Positions 18,375 through 29,570 of a stretch of DNA of 30,000 nucleotides are shown here, one piece after another. Source of the DNA: Glandiceps talaboti (taxonomy: Eukaryota; Hemichordata; Enteropneusta; Spengelidae); NCBI RefSeq assembly GCF_964340395.1, contig NC_135549.1:9744842-9774841 (forward strand). Reading direction: 5' to 3'. The notes beneath the pieces were generated by a model that worked only from the letters and a program-made list of their open reading frames with translations, was not told the origin of the DNA and did not search any database. A program made the translations under genes and the position numbers. The first letter of the stretch is position 1; every line of letters begins with the position of its first letter.

Positions 18375-18785
18375 TGATTATTATTATTATTACAAATATG
18401 ATAATGATGTAAGTTTTTAAATAGTGCATTCCCACATGGTGTTCAAAGTTGTGCACTTACAATTATTACACCGTCAATGGGCTTGATGACATAATACTTC
18501 CTAAGCTTCCTGGAGACCCCCTCCCAATCCGGGGGAGGGGGGACGACATGCAATCCGCAGCCTCTATACGCACTACAAGATTAGATCCTTCACATAGCAA
18601 CCTATATCCTATCAGGTTCCAAATTATACAGCTGCGTTGACTGGGGCACAATCGTTGTTAAAATCTTGACCAAGGACTTTAGCCATTAAGAAACAAACGG
18701 CAGCAGTGAGGCTCGAACTGACCACTTTCAAATTCCGAGCTAAACGCTGTAACAATTCTAACATAATATATCAATATCTATGCAA
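18268..18785 (-). mobile_element. tRNA-derived SINE, copy B, nearly complete, with trinucleotide tail
   Basis: Read on the minus strand, a degenerate tRNA-like head (about 18785-18700, B-box GTTCGAGCCTC) leads into the same body as copy A. A 3' domain GTAAGTGCA...TTTGAACACC...TGGGAATGCACTATTTAAA (about 18460-18410) is shared with copy C. It ends in a trinucleotide tract that is (TAA)n-like at 18341-18391 and (ATG)n-like at 18268-18322, consistent with a SINE tail that expanded. A palindromic C/G-rich insert interrupts the body at about 18520-18545. It is flanked by diverged sequence, and no target duplication was recognised. Confidence 0.72.
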
Positions 18786-19143
18786 GATTTAGAATATCAA
18801 AGAATCAGTACTGATAGATTAAAAAACAAATAATGTCTGCAATAGTCCATCTATTTCTTCAAATATCTTACATGGACTTCGTATAAATCCAAGCCACTAG
18901 TTTTAGGAACGTAACTAAAGAACTGCTCACGTGTTTGAGACTGCTTCAGTAAATCATGATTGTAATGCCATAACGTCATGTCCTCGGGATGTACAAAGAT
19001 AATGATAACGCGACAGTTTAGATAAAATAATTAGATAGGTAGTGAATGTGACGAGTGTATCATTCTATTTGTGCCCGGATTTGGCTAAAATCAAATTAGT
19101 TCTCGTGGTAACAAATTGGTGTACCGAATATCATTACCTTATT
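18786..19143. other. Non-coding stretch
   Basis: Nothing recognisable on either strand. Confidence 0.35.
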
Positions 19144-19272
19144 GTAGTATTACAATCCAGAAATGTCATATTTTTGGAATTTTGGCATATTTTACCAAAA
19201 GTAAAATGTAAAATTCCCTGTGCCACTTACGTAAACAGGAGCTAACAACAGCGTGATATACTATGTTGATTT
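19144..19272 (+). repeat. Dispersed repeat, copy 2
   Basis: Aligns with 3084-3198 in the same orientation. This copy has a short insertion near its 3' end (AACAGCGTGAT-like) relative to copy 1. Confidence 0.7.
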
Positions 19273-19880
19273 ATCTACTAATCCTGTATCTTTATTTATC
19301 TACTGTATTTAAGTGCACTTATCTCTAGTATCCAACAATTGTCAAGTGTTTTTATTTGTAATCGTAAACAAGATAACTTATAACTAGTTATTGTGTGATT
19401 TTGGCATCCCACCGGTGCCATCTCTCTGTTGCAAATCCCACTGCTGGAACACCGAAACCGCTGCCACCGTTCTACAATAATGTCAGATCATATCAATCAA
19501 ATCGCTGATGAGAACCATGCAGGGAATCAATTATTAGTTTTGTTGTGAGGAAGGGAACGGGTTTCACGGAAGTAAAAGGAAACAGTGTGGTAAATATGAG
19601 GGACAATGTAGTGGAGTGGAGGTGTTGACCTAGGTCAAGACAATGTCAGGGGTGTTCTCATCTAGCATTTATACTAGATTGTACATGGCGTGGAGTGATA
19701 ATCTCCCAGAAGATATAAAAGATAAAGCAAAAATTGTTCCTGCAACCGATGCTTTGGAAATTATAAGCTTAGGGATGTCTTAATGTAGATAAGCGGAGAA
19801 GAATGGACAAGATGTCTTTATTTAGTCATATAGAGAGAATTATATACAGTTGAAAGATAGAAAATTAGCCAGGGAAAGAC
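19273..19880. other. Non-coding stretch with a possible LINE fragment
   Basis: At about 19670-19780 one plus frame reads AWSDNLPEDIKDKAKIV before a stop. This resembles the W-x-LP-x-x-I(K/R) end of LINE polyproteins. The match is short and no other LINE motif is near, so it is only a suggestion. Confidence 0.2.
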
Positions 19881-19885
19881 AGAAA

Positions 19886-20035
19886 AAAGTTTTATATCAC
19901 CACAAAAATCAATCAGTAAATTGATCAATATTACACACAAAATAAGTTTTATTTCACCACAAATATTAATCACTCAATCAACAATCAATAAATCAATAAA
20001 TCGATCGATCGAACGATCGATCAATCGATAAATCA
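19886..20035. repeat. 62-bp imperfect duplication and an (ATCG)n block
   Basis: AGTTTTAT-TTCACCACAAA occurs twice about 60 bases apart. It is followed by a run of AATCAATAA units and a short ATCGATCG-rich palindromic block near 20000-20030. Confidence 0.7.
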
Positions 20036-20610
20036 GTTACACGCTCGCTTCTCCCTGTGAGCGTACTGGTGAATTCGACGAAGGGGAAAACGTGCGAGAA
20101 TACTGACCATGGCATGTTTGCTGTATGTGTTTGATCTTTAACACTCACTGCTTTAGGCTATACAGATAGGACGGATTTTGATACATGATATCTACTGTAA
20201 TGGGACTCATCTTGCTGTGAAAAGGCTTCTTTCTCGGTCTCATTTCTTCACACATAAAATATTTACAACTTAAAGTATAGAGTTACTCAAAACTGTTAAT
20301 CGCCGAGTGTAAGAACTGAGAAAGAAAAATCAATACAACAAGATCTTAGTTGTTTGGAAAGTATAGTCTACCAACAACAATTTCTCTGTTTGAAATGCTG
20401 CTCATTGAGACGCTCTGTGCCTATCCATGAGTCTTTAGTATTAGTTGCCTGCATGAGTGTAGCTGCAATATCGTTTCACTCAAGTGATTATCAATCAAGG
20501 TTACTAGACACAGCACTTACAATACAAAAAACAATTGATGTTATACCAGACAAGGAACACAATGTCTGAGAAGTTATTCAAAACAATGTCTCCGCCAATT
20601 GAAACATGTC

Positions 20611-21104
20611 TGTGAGAGTTACATTGCATGACTCTGTCTGTACCAAGTGCAACTATCATTGATACATGTTACATTGAGAGTTACACTGTGTGACTCTGTC
20701 TGTACCAAGTACAACTATCATTGATATATGTTACATTGAGAGTTACACTGTGTGACTCTGTCTGTACCAAGTACAACTATCATTGATACATGTTACATTG
20801 AGAGTTACACTGTGTGACTCTGTCTGTACCAAGTACAACTATCATTGATATATGTTACATTGAGAGTTACATTGTATGACTCTGTCTGTACCAAGTACAA
20901 CTATCATTGATACATGTTACATTGAGAGTTACATTGTATGACTCTGTCTGTACCAAGTACAACTATCATTGATACATGTTACATTGAGAGTTACATTGTG
21001 TGACTCTGTCTGTACCAAGTACAACTATCATTGATACATGTTACATTGAGAGTTACATTGTGTGACTCTGTACCAAGTACAACTATCATTGATACATGTT
21101 ACAC
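20611..21104. repeat. 62-bp minisatellite, eight units
   Basis: TACCAAGT(A/G)CAACTATC occurs at 20641, 20703, 20765, 20827, 20889, 20951, 21013 and 21071. The spacing is 62 bases except for the last unit, which lost a TCTG and is 58. Units are over 90 percent alike, with alternation at a few positions (CACTGTG or CATTGTG, TACATG or TATATG). Each has a short palindrome GTACCAAGTAC. No protein of any length is open through the array. Confidence 0.96.
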
Positions 21105-21825
21105 ATATTTTCAATGTCAGTTCCACTACGCGGCAAAGTCAAAGGGGAAATAAGAACGGCTTAATAATGATGTTGCATATACTGTGCTTTCCACACAATG
21201 TTATCTTGGCTGTAAATATATTTTGAACACTATCCGTATGTTGTCAATCTCACTTTTTGCCTTGTTTGGAAGAACTTATTGTTTTTTTTTTATTAGCTTC
21301 ATACATGTATTTGATACTATCACTTTTATGTGTTAACTTTGACAGTGGACACAATATCTGGGGTATTATTCAAAACAATGTCTTCATCAACTAGTGAGTA
21401 TGATATAAATGCATGATTGATGATGCAGCGTATAGTCTTACTGATTCATTTGAATATTATTGATAATTTTCGGTAATAAGGCAATATCGTAAACATGCAA
21501 GGTTCAAATTCCATTTTGTTTGGCATAATTATTTCGCCGGTACACCTCAGAATTTTGTACACGGACAATGTGTGTGGGCACAAAACTCTAAAGGATTTAC
21601 GAAAGGCATTCCGTTTACACATGGTCATTCATATTGTTCCTTATATCATAAGTCAATATCAAATTTTCCCATTAATGAGTCGATTGCCAAATTAACGAGT
21701 CGATTTTTGAAAAGGCAAAACAAATGTTACTAGACTATGTTGACTCATTTTGAGGTTTTATTACTGATTAAACGGGGAAAGTGAAAGTTGTTCCTATTTG
21801 CTCTCCCATTGCAACATTTCACCAA
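21105..21825. other. Non-coding stretch
   Basis: No gene is supported; overlapping frames at 21446-21695 on opposite strands look random. Confidence 0.35.
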
Positions 21826-22040
21826 ATACCCTCCCGCTGGATCCACACGCCCATATCCCGAATCGTATAATCGTGTACGAACAGTTTTTCGAGTGTTAGA
21901 AACGCTTCGTTAGCTGCATCTAAAATGAACATATCGCTCACGATAAGATGGACATGCTTAGAGTGATGTCCGTATGTTTTCTTGATTCGCTGCAACGACA
22001 CGAGAGTGTACTTTGCGCCTATAACAAGGTAGTCGGTCTC
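21826..22040 (-). CDS. Unidentified exon-like open frame, about 74 residues
   Basis: On the minus strand a frame opens after a stop near 22047, with no ATG until well inside it, and runs to a stop at 21819. It reads DYLVIGAKYTLVSLQRIKK, then HSKHVHLIVSDMFILDAANE, then TLEKLFVHDYTIRDMGVW. The composition is protein-like and the local GC is higher than in the neighbourhood. An internal splice donor (TTTG followed by GTGAAATG, near 21822) is possible. This looks like one exon of a gene or an old pseudogene piece. The DYLVIG start recalls NTR-type folds, but the match is too short to claim. I do not recognise the family. Confidence 0.35.
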
Positions 22041-22048
22041 CGACTACC
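22028..22048. repeat. Perfect 9-bp hairpin
   Basis: GGTAGTCGG, a TCT loop, then CCGACTACC. It overlaps the 5' edge of the exon-like frame. It might be a transposon scar or a coincidence. Confidence 0.6.
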
Positions 22049-23066
22049 AGATGGTCTGAGAGTCAATATAGTGTTGGAGAAGTTACGATTTCAAATGCTC
22101 CCTACTTTTCCAATTTGATAGAAATTTGATAAAGGTCATTTCGAGCGTCATCAAGGCTGATAATGCAGGACAAGAGTTAAAAGTATGAATTCCACCTGCT
22201 GTTATAACATCTAGTCCTTCTTAACTGGAAGCCGGGGGGCCTTTTTAGATGTTGTCATCCCTTTGTACAGGTGATTCAGAAGTGTTATTGATATTTGGTG
22301 TAGCCATCCCTTGGGAGCTCTTCAAAGGTTTGAAGGACATATAGGAAATGGAGTTCACAGTGTCTGTCAGGTGTAATGTTTACAGCTTAAAAATGCTACA
22401 GTTCATCTTGAAGGATTTTACATCATATCTCTTCAAAATATTTTCCTATTTGTAGGCACTTTTTTTCTCTGAGTTTGGGCTATAAGTCAATATTTACTCA
22501 AATAAGGATTTAGATTTATAAACAAATCCAAATAATGATAAAAAATATCAACTCAAATTAATTACCACAATAGCAAAGAAAACAAGGAGAACATGTATGT
22601 CTCCTCATTAGTACATTTATAATCTGATGGATATTTTATAGCTGTGACGTCAAAGGTTACACTGAACTATCATAACATGTCGTTTTGTTTTGTAAAACGT
22701 GAAGTGCTGTCAAACAATAGATCGACGCTTTGAAGAGCTCGAGTGTCTGGTAACACATCATAGTTGTACATCATTATGAAATTTGTTTTAAACTCTTGTA
22801 TAACTATAATTGTATGTGTAGGTGGATTGCAGCCAATTATGATATTACATGGCATGTAACATGTAATATGGCGGCAATTTATCCTTGTTCGTCTCCGAAC
22901 ATTGTTGCCATACCGAGTAATTTCGAAAACCCATCAAATTTACCCTTTAAAAAGTTGCTAAATTGTCGGAAACCGATATTTTCTGCTATTCATTTACTGT
23001 AGTTTATGATTCATTAGTATCACCTATGTCGTTCTGTATGAAAGTCAGATTCCTTATATGGAGATG
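22049..23066. other. Non-coding stretch
   Basis: No supported gene, RNA or repeat was found. Confidence 0.35.
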
Positions 23067-23090
23067 TGACGTCAGCGTTGCTACGGTAAA
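23067..23090 (+). promoter_or_regulatory. CRE followed by an RFX X-box-like motif
   Basis: TGACGTCA at 23067-23074 is followed after two bases by GTTGCTACGGTAAA (23077-23090), which resembles an RFX X-box half. The preceding AGATG is the same as in the 6966-7011 CRE units. The two motifs are close enough to act together, but no gene is recognised nearby. Confidence 0.3.
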
Positions 23091-24465
23091 TTACTGTAAG
23101 TCGTTGCAACTCCTACTCATAAGTGTAACACTTAAAGCACTTGGGTTTTACATAACGCACATTATGTACATCTAGCCCCAAGATTTTCTTGTTTCCATGT
23201 TGAAAAGGGTAAAAGTATAGAGTCCATTTCATGTTAGTCTTCACTGACTCTGTCTGATATAATCATGTAGAAACTAATAAGAAACTGTACATTCTAGAAA
23301 AATTAAATGAATACAGTTTCTTGCGACATTTTGTCTAAAATGTGCCACCATGCAGACACCATATCAAATACATACTTCAAAACATAAGCGTCTACATGTC
23401 TGCTTTAATTGCAGTATCTTCATAGTTCACTGTGACGAGCTTTACAACATAAACTAGTAATCTTTACAGTCAGTGTAATAATATATCAAAATACTCTTTA
23501 TAATTTTATGGTTTTCTATCACGATACAAAAATACAAAAATAAAAGTTTGTTATTGTACATACAATAACGAACATTTTACACATTTAGCAGTTTTTTTGC
23601 AATGTATTGAGTTACAAACACAGACTTGTTTTATGAATGAAAAATCCCCAAAATAAATACCCAATCCTTATCCACATGGCCACACTAAGATAAAACCAAT
23701 TAACTAGTATGGCTGTTCATGGGCGTATGAAAGAAAGAAGTGCAAATTGGCAAAATCCAACACTGCCGATTACGCCCACATACAAGCAGAAGGTACAAAA
23801 TGAATTTCTGTTGAAGGCTCATGTCTCCCTCTGGCCATCCTATCACTGGCTACATGGGTCTTTATACCTGTGCTGACAGCAACCAGGGCCTTCTCTTCAT
23901 CGAATAATCTATGATGTATTCTCATTTTCGTCAATTTTATCTGTTTTCTTCATGGTTATAGTGTCAAATTAAGTTATTTCCTGGAAAAGTAAACATATTG
24001 TTTTTGATTACCGAACTTACCGATCTGAACGACTTGCTTTGCACTAGAATAGTCTGAATCTAGAATATCCGAAACAGGCCTACTGTCTATTTCAATTAAA
24101 AGGGGGTAGACGACCTCAGGAAGGCCAAGTCGAAATAAAAGCATTCGTTATGTGTTCTTATTTAATACACGATCACGAGAAATAACCATTTTGTAAGGAG
24201 GGCGAATGATCCAAACACTATGTACACATTCCTATAGCTAAAAACAACGCTTTTCAATTTGACCTGCGTCTTGTCAGGGAATTAAAGATAAAAATACTCA
24301 CCAAATTTAAAGTTGTCAGATCACTGATCAGGTGTTTCAGTTTGGAGCCGACCAAGCTACGTGTGTATTTTTCTCGTTTTTTTTCTCGCCGCTGCAGCCT
24401 ATGCTCCTGGAACATATATGATCGAGGGACTTTCTTAGGACCACTTTTAGTCCGGAGTAGGTCCG
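23091..24465. other. Non-coding stretch
   Basis: No gene is supported. The sequence is AT-rich with no clear repeat. Confidence 0.35.
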
Positions 24466-24640
24466 GGGGATGGAGTACATTGAACGGGGATGGAGTACAT
24501 TGAACGGGGATGGAGTACATTTTAAGTGGCTGCAGTACATTTTACGGGGATGGAGTACAGTTGATGGAGTACATTTTTACGGGGATGCAATACATTTTTA
24601 CGGGGATGGAGTACATTTTTACGTGGATAGAATACATTGA
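24466..24640. repeat. 20-22-bp minisatellite, about nine units
   Basis: The unit is CGGGGATGGAGTACATT, followed by GAA or TTTA. The first five units are exactly 20 bases apart (about 24467 to 24547); later ones are about 16-23. On the minus strand it reads as repeated VLHPRKN, a frame artefact. Confidence 0.9.
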
Positions 24641-25472
24641 TTAGCACCCCTGTAGCAACCCGTTTGCTCCGTGATGAGCGGAGACTGAAAGACCAGCCGT
24701 TGTGGGCGCTGTTCTTATCCCTTTCCACAAAGGGGAAGAAGAAAGATGAGGACGCCCCCCCCCCTCCTCCGGCAACGTATTTTTAGAGTCTATAATGAGA
24801 GTAGTAATGTTGTATATTCATATGTGCATATATATGTAGTGTTCGTTGTACGCATTACGCACAAATACCGCGTTACCAATGGCAACTGACATGCGAAACA
24901 TACCTGGGAAATAATGAATGTCAGGATTGTCAGAATTGTATGTTTACATTAGCAATGTCCACGGTCAAACACATATATCGTAATTTCTAATGTAGAAATT
25001 TCTAGCACGAAACGATATAATTAGCGTCGACCATAGGACAAATAATATGAGTCCCTAAGGAATTAGCTAGGCATAAGTACTGATGTAATTAGAACCCAAT
25101 CTAAGACTTGACCTGATGACATCATGATAGGTCTACAGGTTTTTGGCATTTGATGTGTCTGCACTACCTGTATTTCAAAACTTTGTTCATGACAATAATA
25201 TAATTGGTTTTTTTTTACGTAATCAACGGATTCCCAAGATCAAACTGGACTGTGGAGTGAAGCATAGGTGCAATAAATATGTTTTGAGTTCTCAATGTAT
25301 TTGCGCACTTCATGTGATAGAAATAACCAACTCCCACGCCACTTAAACTGTAAGATACGTCGTGTTGCTACGCTCTCACAGCCTGCTTTCTACTCTGAGA
25401 CGGGTTGACCGATATCGGTGTGTGAGGGCGCCCCGTCAAGTTGTACGTTAGAGACTTTTGGTACTCGATACT
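24641..25472. other. Non-coding stretch
   Basis: A 12-13-base C run lies near 24753-24765. A frame at 25143-25346 has no domain. Nothing else is supported. Confidence 0.35.
24872..24886. promoter_or_regulatory. RFX X-box-like site
   Basis: GTTACC, three bases, GGCAAC: this fits the two-half-site RFX pattern with spacer 3. RFX factors control ciliary genes in animals. No cilium gene is recognised in the window, and one match of this quality is expected by chance in 30 kb. Confidence 0.25.
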
Positions 25473-25642
25473 ACTCCCCTTAGTCTATCAGCTAGCCCTC
25501 GAATGTTCTTCCGATAAAATACGACACATGGCCGAACAACGCTATCGAGGATGGAACAAGCCCTCACATGCGAACTTCGTTCGCTTATAGTTATAGCATC
25601 GAAAGAAAGCCCGAACGTCTAGCAGCAAGACTATACTCCCCT
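25472..25642. mobile_element. 153-bp miniature inverted-repeat transposon, copy 2, with 9-bp target duplication
   Basis: The element is 25481-25633. Its flanks are the perfect direct repeat TACTCCCCT (25472-25480 and 25634-25642). It aligns with 235-387 throughout: TGTTCTTCCGAT, CGCTATCGAGGAT, CTTCGTTCGCTTATA, CGAAAGAAAGCCCGAACGTC and AGCAGCAAGACTA. Indels compensate, so both copies are 153 bp. The left end begins TAGTCTATCAGCTAG, and the right end on the minus strand begins TAGTCTTGCTGCTAG. The different target duplications show two independent insertions. Confidence 0.9.
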
Positions 25643-25989
25643 GGGCCGTATCACTACTGCACTGAAAGGAAACGCGTAGTTGCGCCACCTAAGGCAAGAT
25701 ACTTGCCTCGGCAATCCCCTTCCTTTACATAGTGGTTTGATGTTGTAAAAAGGATCTGAATAGTGCCATCTAATGGTAAGCAATCAGTGAAATATGGTAC
25801 TCAAGTGTCCCAAATTAGTTGAAAGGGTTCCCTACCAACATTATAGCAGAAGGTATGGAAGGTTTATCGAATGTTACCCCATCTGTTACTGGGGTTCCCA
25901 AACCTTATTTTTTTTTTTAAAAACTGTCGAATTCGTAAAATAACTACAAGTACATGTCATTAATCTAAACGCTTTATTTCATGACATAC

Positions 25990-26275
25990 TGATGTGGAGT
26001 GTAGTAAGTACGGCGTGACTTGAAATCTGGAGGTAGCCAGTTGCTAACGTCTTTGGGCAAGATTTGAACCAGGATTGTAACTCTGCTGGGATCTAGGAGG
26101 ATACAGTTTTAATAAAGTCAAACCAATACGCTTAAAGGGGACATTAGGAATTGTGTGCTCCTATCTAGTTGAAACTGAAAGGATTGTTGTACTGTTTGTA
26201 AGTCCGTGGTATGGGTTATAATTGTAAAGTGCATTGAGCATTTTGTGGGAAAGTACTATATGGAACGTTAAAACG
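25990..26275 (+). mobile_element. tRNA-derived SINE, copy C, diverged
   Basis: The body TTTGGGCAAGATTTGAACCAGGATTGT (about 26050-26076) aligns with copies A and B, and the 3' domain TAATTGTAAAGTGCATTGAGC...GTGGGAAAGTACTATATGGAA (about 26218-26262) aligns with copy B. The head is too eroded for a tRNA-like start. There is no clear tail repeat. Confidence 0.55.
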
Positions 26276-28480
26276 ATAAAACGTTGGAGGTTTCAATTTG
26301 ATCAATTGCGGGTTTCCACTCCATACCCTCTCCTCTTGTGTCAAAGCATGCACAACTAATTTCGGATACAGTTGACAAATTGTAGCGGACAGATATTGTA
26401 TGAGGGAATCCATCGAGAGTATATGAGTTGACAGAAAGCCTATGTCTGTAGAATGGTAGAATGTCCCATTGTAATCACCGAACCTTATAAAACAATACTA
26501 ATCCGAGGTTTGTTTTATATAGCTACTCTAGATCTGACATCAGCCCACAATGATACTATAGTATTCGAAGCCATGATAAGTATCATACATATCATACTCC
26601 ATGCATTCTATCGTGCTTCAGTCCAGTAGACTGATTGGTGCTGAATTTCAAAGTACGAAACGTGCATTTTATGCTAGAAGCGCACTTGAAGATTGGATTT
26701 TCGGATTTAGGTTTTATAATGTCATTACCATGCATTGAGGGTAGGGTGGGGGACTGTCTTGGATGGAGGTGAGGTACAGCGAAATAAGGGGAAATTGTTA
26801 AATCGAAAATATATTGGGGGCCGTGTAATGAGGAGAAATGATGAATAGCAGTTTATTTGGAGATCTGCTACACAATGGTGGACGTATTTGCTCAACCGAC
26901 TCACTAAAGATTTGATAGGTTTTTTTTTCAACCAGCGAAACATTACAGCTACTGGGACTGAAGTCCAGTAAATATTCGTACTTGTAGTGTAGTTCTAAAC
27001 CCCACTCTGAGAGATTGATCTTCCATACAACAAATCAATTTTGTTAAATTCTCTCAACCCGGCGTAATGTTCACACTCTTAGTATAAGGGTTGTTTTAGT
27101 CTATTTTCCGCTATATAATTGCGCCTTGGTTATTTTAGTCATTTTATTGAAAGTACGTATGTTGTCAAGATACACGCCAACTCTACGTTTCCTTGACAAA
27201 TGCATTTTGTACACATTCATATTTTTGCATTTCCCGTTATTACATGAAACATTACAAGTAATTCAGTTGATTCTAGATGAGTAGGAATCTCCAACAGTAG
27301 CCATTCCTAACTTCTCTTTGATATGTTCCGTTGCTTAGCAACACTGAACAAATATTTCTTCATTCAGTGAATACCGTAATATATGCCGCCAATGGAATAG
27401 GCACTGGTAACATAATGTAAAATTACTACTGTTTTGGAGTGACAGGATACTGAAATTCAAAAGTAATATTTGTAAAATGCACGTTTTCTATAGAAATTAT
27501 TGTTTGCACAGAGACATCTGATTACGCTGTAACGGAATCTTCACTGTCAGTTTAACGACGCGAGCAATCATTTTATTCCCCAAAACGAATATATGATGTC
27601 ACGACTATCTCGCTACGTCACGACTAGTATACGATAGATCGCACCTTACAAACATGGGCCTTTTTTCAATGATTTGTACATATATATATTGAAGGAGTAA
27701 ATCAAAAAGTCAATTTGTATGTTATATCAAGTTTGTGTTATTTCAATCGACGATGATTCGTTTAATGTGAGACAGCCTCATCAATACGTCATATCCGCTT
27801 TCAAATATTTGGCTAAATTCCAGTATGAACGTCATCACTAACGTTGAGGTGTTAGGTGCACATATTCCAACAGATACGAAACAACATGAGTAAGCTTTGG
27901 TGGTGAAAGTGTATTTATTTGAAAACACGGTAGAAGAACGGCAAACCAACACAAGAACTACTGGGGAAGATAATCACTCGATACGACTTGATGCATTAGT
28001 ATTCTCTTTCATGTTACCGATTTTAATCCTTGTAAAATCATGACGTCATATGTATATAGGCAAATAATGTGAATTGAAACTGTCTCTCAGAATATACCGT
28101 TTGTATATCATATTTCTAATTTTCTGTGCGAGATAAGGTTACACCACTGAGTCCTTGCATTAGTAACAATATCTAATCATGCTAGAATATAATGATCACG
28201 TAATCACATTACAACTTGACAGTCATATCCAACAAGGCAGACCAAAACAACAAGATTTAGCAAAGTATTTCGGACGGTGCTATTCTAAGGAAAACTAATT
28301 TTTAACTAGCGTGGCATGTCATAGAAGCTTGCAAAAAGTGCTTCTATGTAAACAATATTTCCCCTTTAAAATGTACAAACGTCAGAACTAATGAAAGTTT
28401 GATTTTGGGACTCACGAAATTATGTTGTTCGACTCTTTTTCTCACACACTTATACCGAGTCTCCAGTAATTACAAGGGGA
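26276..28480. other. Non-coding stretch with an RFX-like palindrome
   Basis: I see no gene. A perfect palindromic GTTGCTTAGCAAC is at 27330-27342 (listed separately). A CRE-like ATGACGTCAT is near 28040. Short minus frames at 26725 and 27743 have no domains. Confidence 0.35.
27330..27342. promoter_or_regulatory. Perfect RFX X-box palindrome
   Basis: GTTGCTTAGCAAC is a perfect 13-base imperfect-centre palindrome of the kind bound by RFX dimers. No gene with a start close by is recognised, so the target is unknown. Confidence 0.3.
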
Positions 28481-28620
28481 GGCGAGGGGGAGGGTCAAGC
28501 CCGATCTGTTATGTAAAGTGTAAACCTCCTCCGATTCCGTTTTCCAAAAGTGACCCTCCTTCGATTTCCTTTCTGTAAACGTGACAATCCCCCCCCCCTC
28601 CAACTCCCCCGCATTGGCAT
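28481..28620. repeat. Strand-asymmetric G/C-run region with a 31-bp duplication
   Basis: G-rich runs near 28481-28497 are followed by two units of a CCTCC(T/A)-CGATT-CC(G/T)TT-like sequence near 28527 and 28555, then a run of about 10 C and another CTCCC. Purines and pyrimidines segregate by strand. Confidence 0.5.
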
Positions 28621-28847
28621 ATTTCAAAAACACCGGGTTAATATGATGTCAGACGAGTCCCTGAATCGCTGGCAAGGCGTTGGCTGCTACCACGCTGACA
28701 ACTTTAAAGGTTAATTAGTTGTTTTCAACTACCTCCACAACAAAGAATTTGTGTGAAGGCGGCACTCCTTTAATTAATTCATGTGTTTGGATCTAATTGC
28801 CCTATTATATAGCTGGCGTAGCTGAAGCCAGAACTCCCAAAGACTAG

Positions 28848-29063
28848 ATGGGTGCACTATCAACATTGTCGGAACCAAGGTCTACATCCCCCTCTCCACT
28901 ACAGTATCCCCAATATCTTGCCACACAGTGTTTCCCCTTCTCTCCTGTAAGATCCACTCCTCTCCTCACACCATCACCACAACTAACAATTCAATCACTG
29001 CATGGTTGTCAGCAGCGATTTCACCGATATATTCAGATATTACACAACAGTGGCAGTGGTTGA
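28848..29063 (+). CDS. Doubtful Pro/Ser-rich ORF, 71 residues
   Basis: A TATATAG lies about 42 bases before an ATG in fair context (CTAGATGG). The product is rich in Pro, Ser and Thr with no recognisable domain. A donor-like CTCCTGTAAGA lies inside it, and a second frame overlaps from 28928. It may be a first exon or a chance frame. Confidence 0.15.
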   Translation: MGALSTLSEPRSTSPSPLQYPQYLATQCFPFSPVRSTPLLTPSPQLTIQSLHGCQQRFHRYIQILHNSGSG

Positions 29064-29570
29064 ATCTGGCACAGAACGTGTCAGTGATGGAATGCCAAAA
29101 TCACAAATACTGCAAAGTTAGATAATACAATGAGTTGCAGTAAAATGTGACTAGTTTCATTTTCTAAAATATAACCCTCTCCGAGAACTAATTTCCAAAA
29201 TGTGGCGCACTTATTCTCCCTCCCAGGTAATTGCTAATGTTCCCTTATACTAGTATGTTCAGAATCAACGTCTGTCATCTAGATTATTTGGTATTATTTT
29301 GATTTTGTTATCCATCTCACATGATAATCTTCTTACCGTCTCATCATATTTCCGCTGATCTCATACTGACGAAAATGATCAGGATGTCTGTAGGCACCGG
29401 GGAATATTATCCCAAGTTGATCTCCAGTTACTGTCATCAAATAGTGTTTGTGTTGTTTGAAAATGAAATCGCAACGTACATGTTACGTATATGGCGAAAT
29501 AAAATAATAAACGTCACAGGGCATTTTACAAGGGAGATTAAAAACTGTCATCATTTGACAAATATATAAG
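29064..29570. other. Non-coding stretch
   Basis: No supported feature; the 82-residue frame at 29321 has no domain. Confidence 0.3.

Noticed and set aside
19670-19780. Second LINE C-terminus
   Set aside because: Only one short motif resembles LINE proteins and there are no flanking reverse-transcriptase motifs. It is kept only as a low-confidence remark.
20611-21104. CRISPR-like array
   Set aside because: The units are direct tandem copies without unique spacers, in animal DNA. It is a minisatellite.
24669-24695. Hammerhead ribozyme core (TGATGAG ... GAAA)
   Set aside because: The sequence between the two core boxes does not form a proper stem II, and stems I and III with a cleavage site are not found.
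24337-24728. Repetitive minus-strand ORF (VLHPRKN repeats)
   Set aside because: It is produced by the 20-22-bp minisatellite and the frame breaks when the unit length changes.
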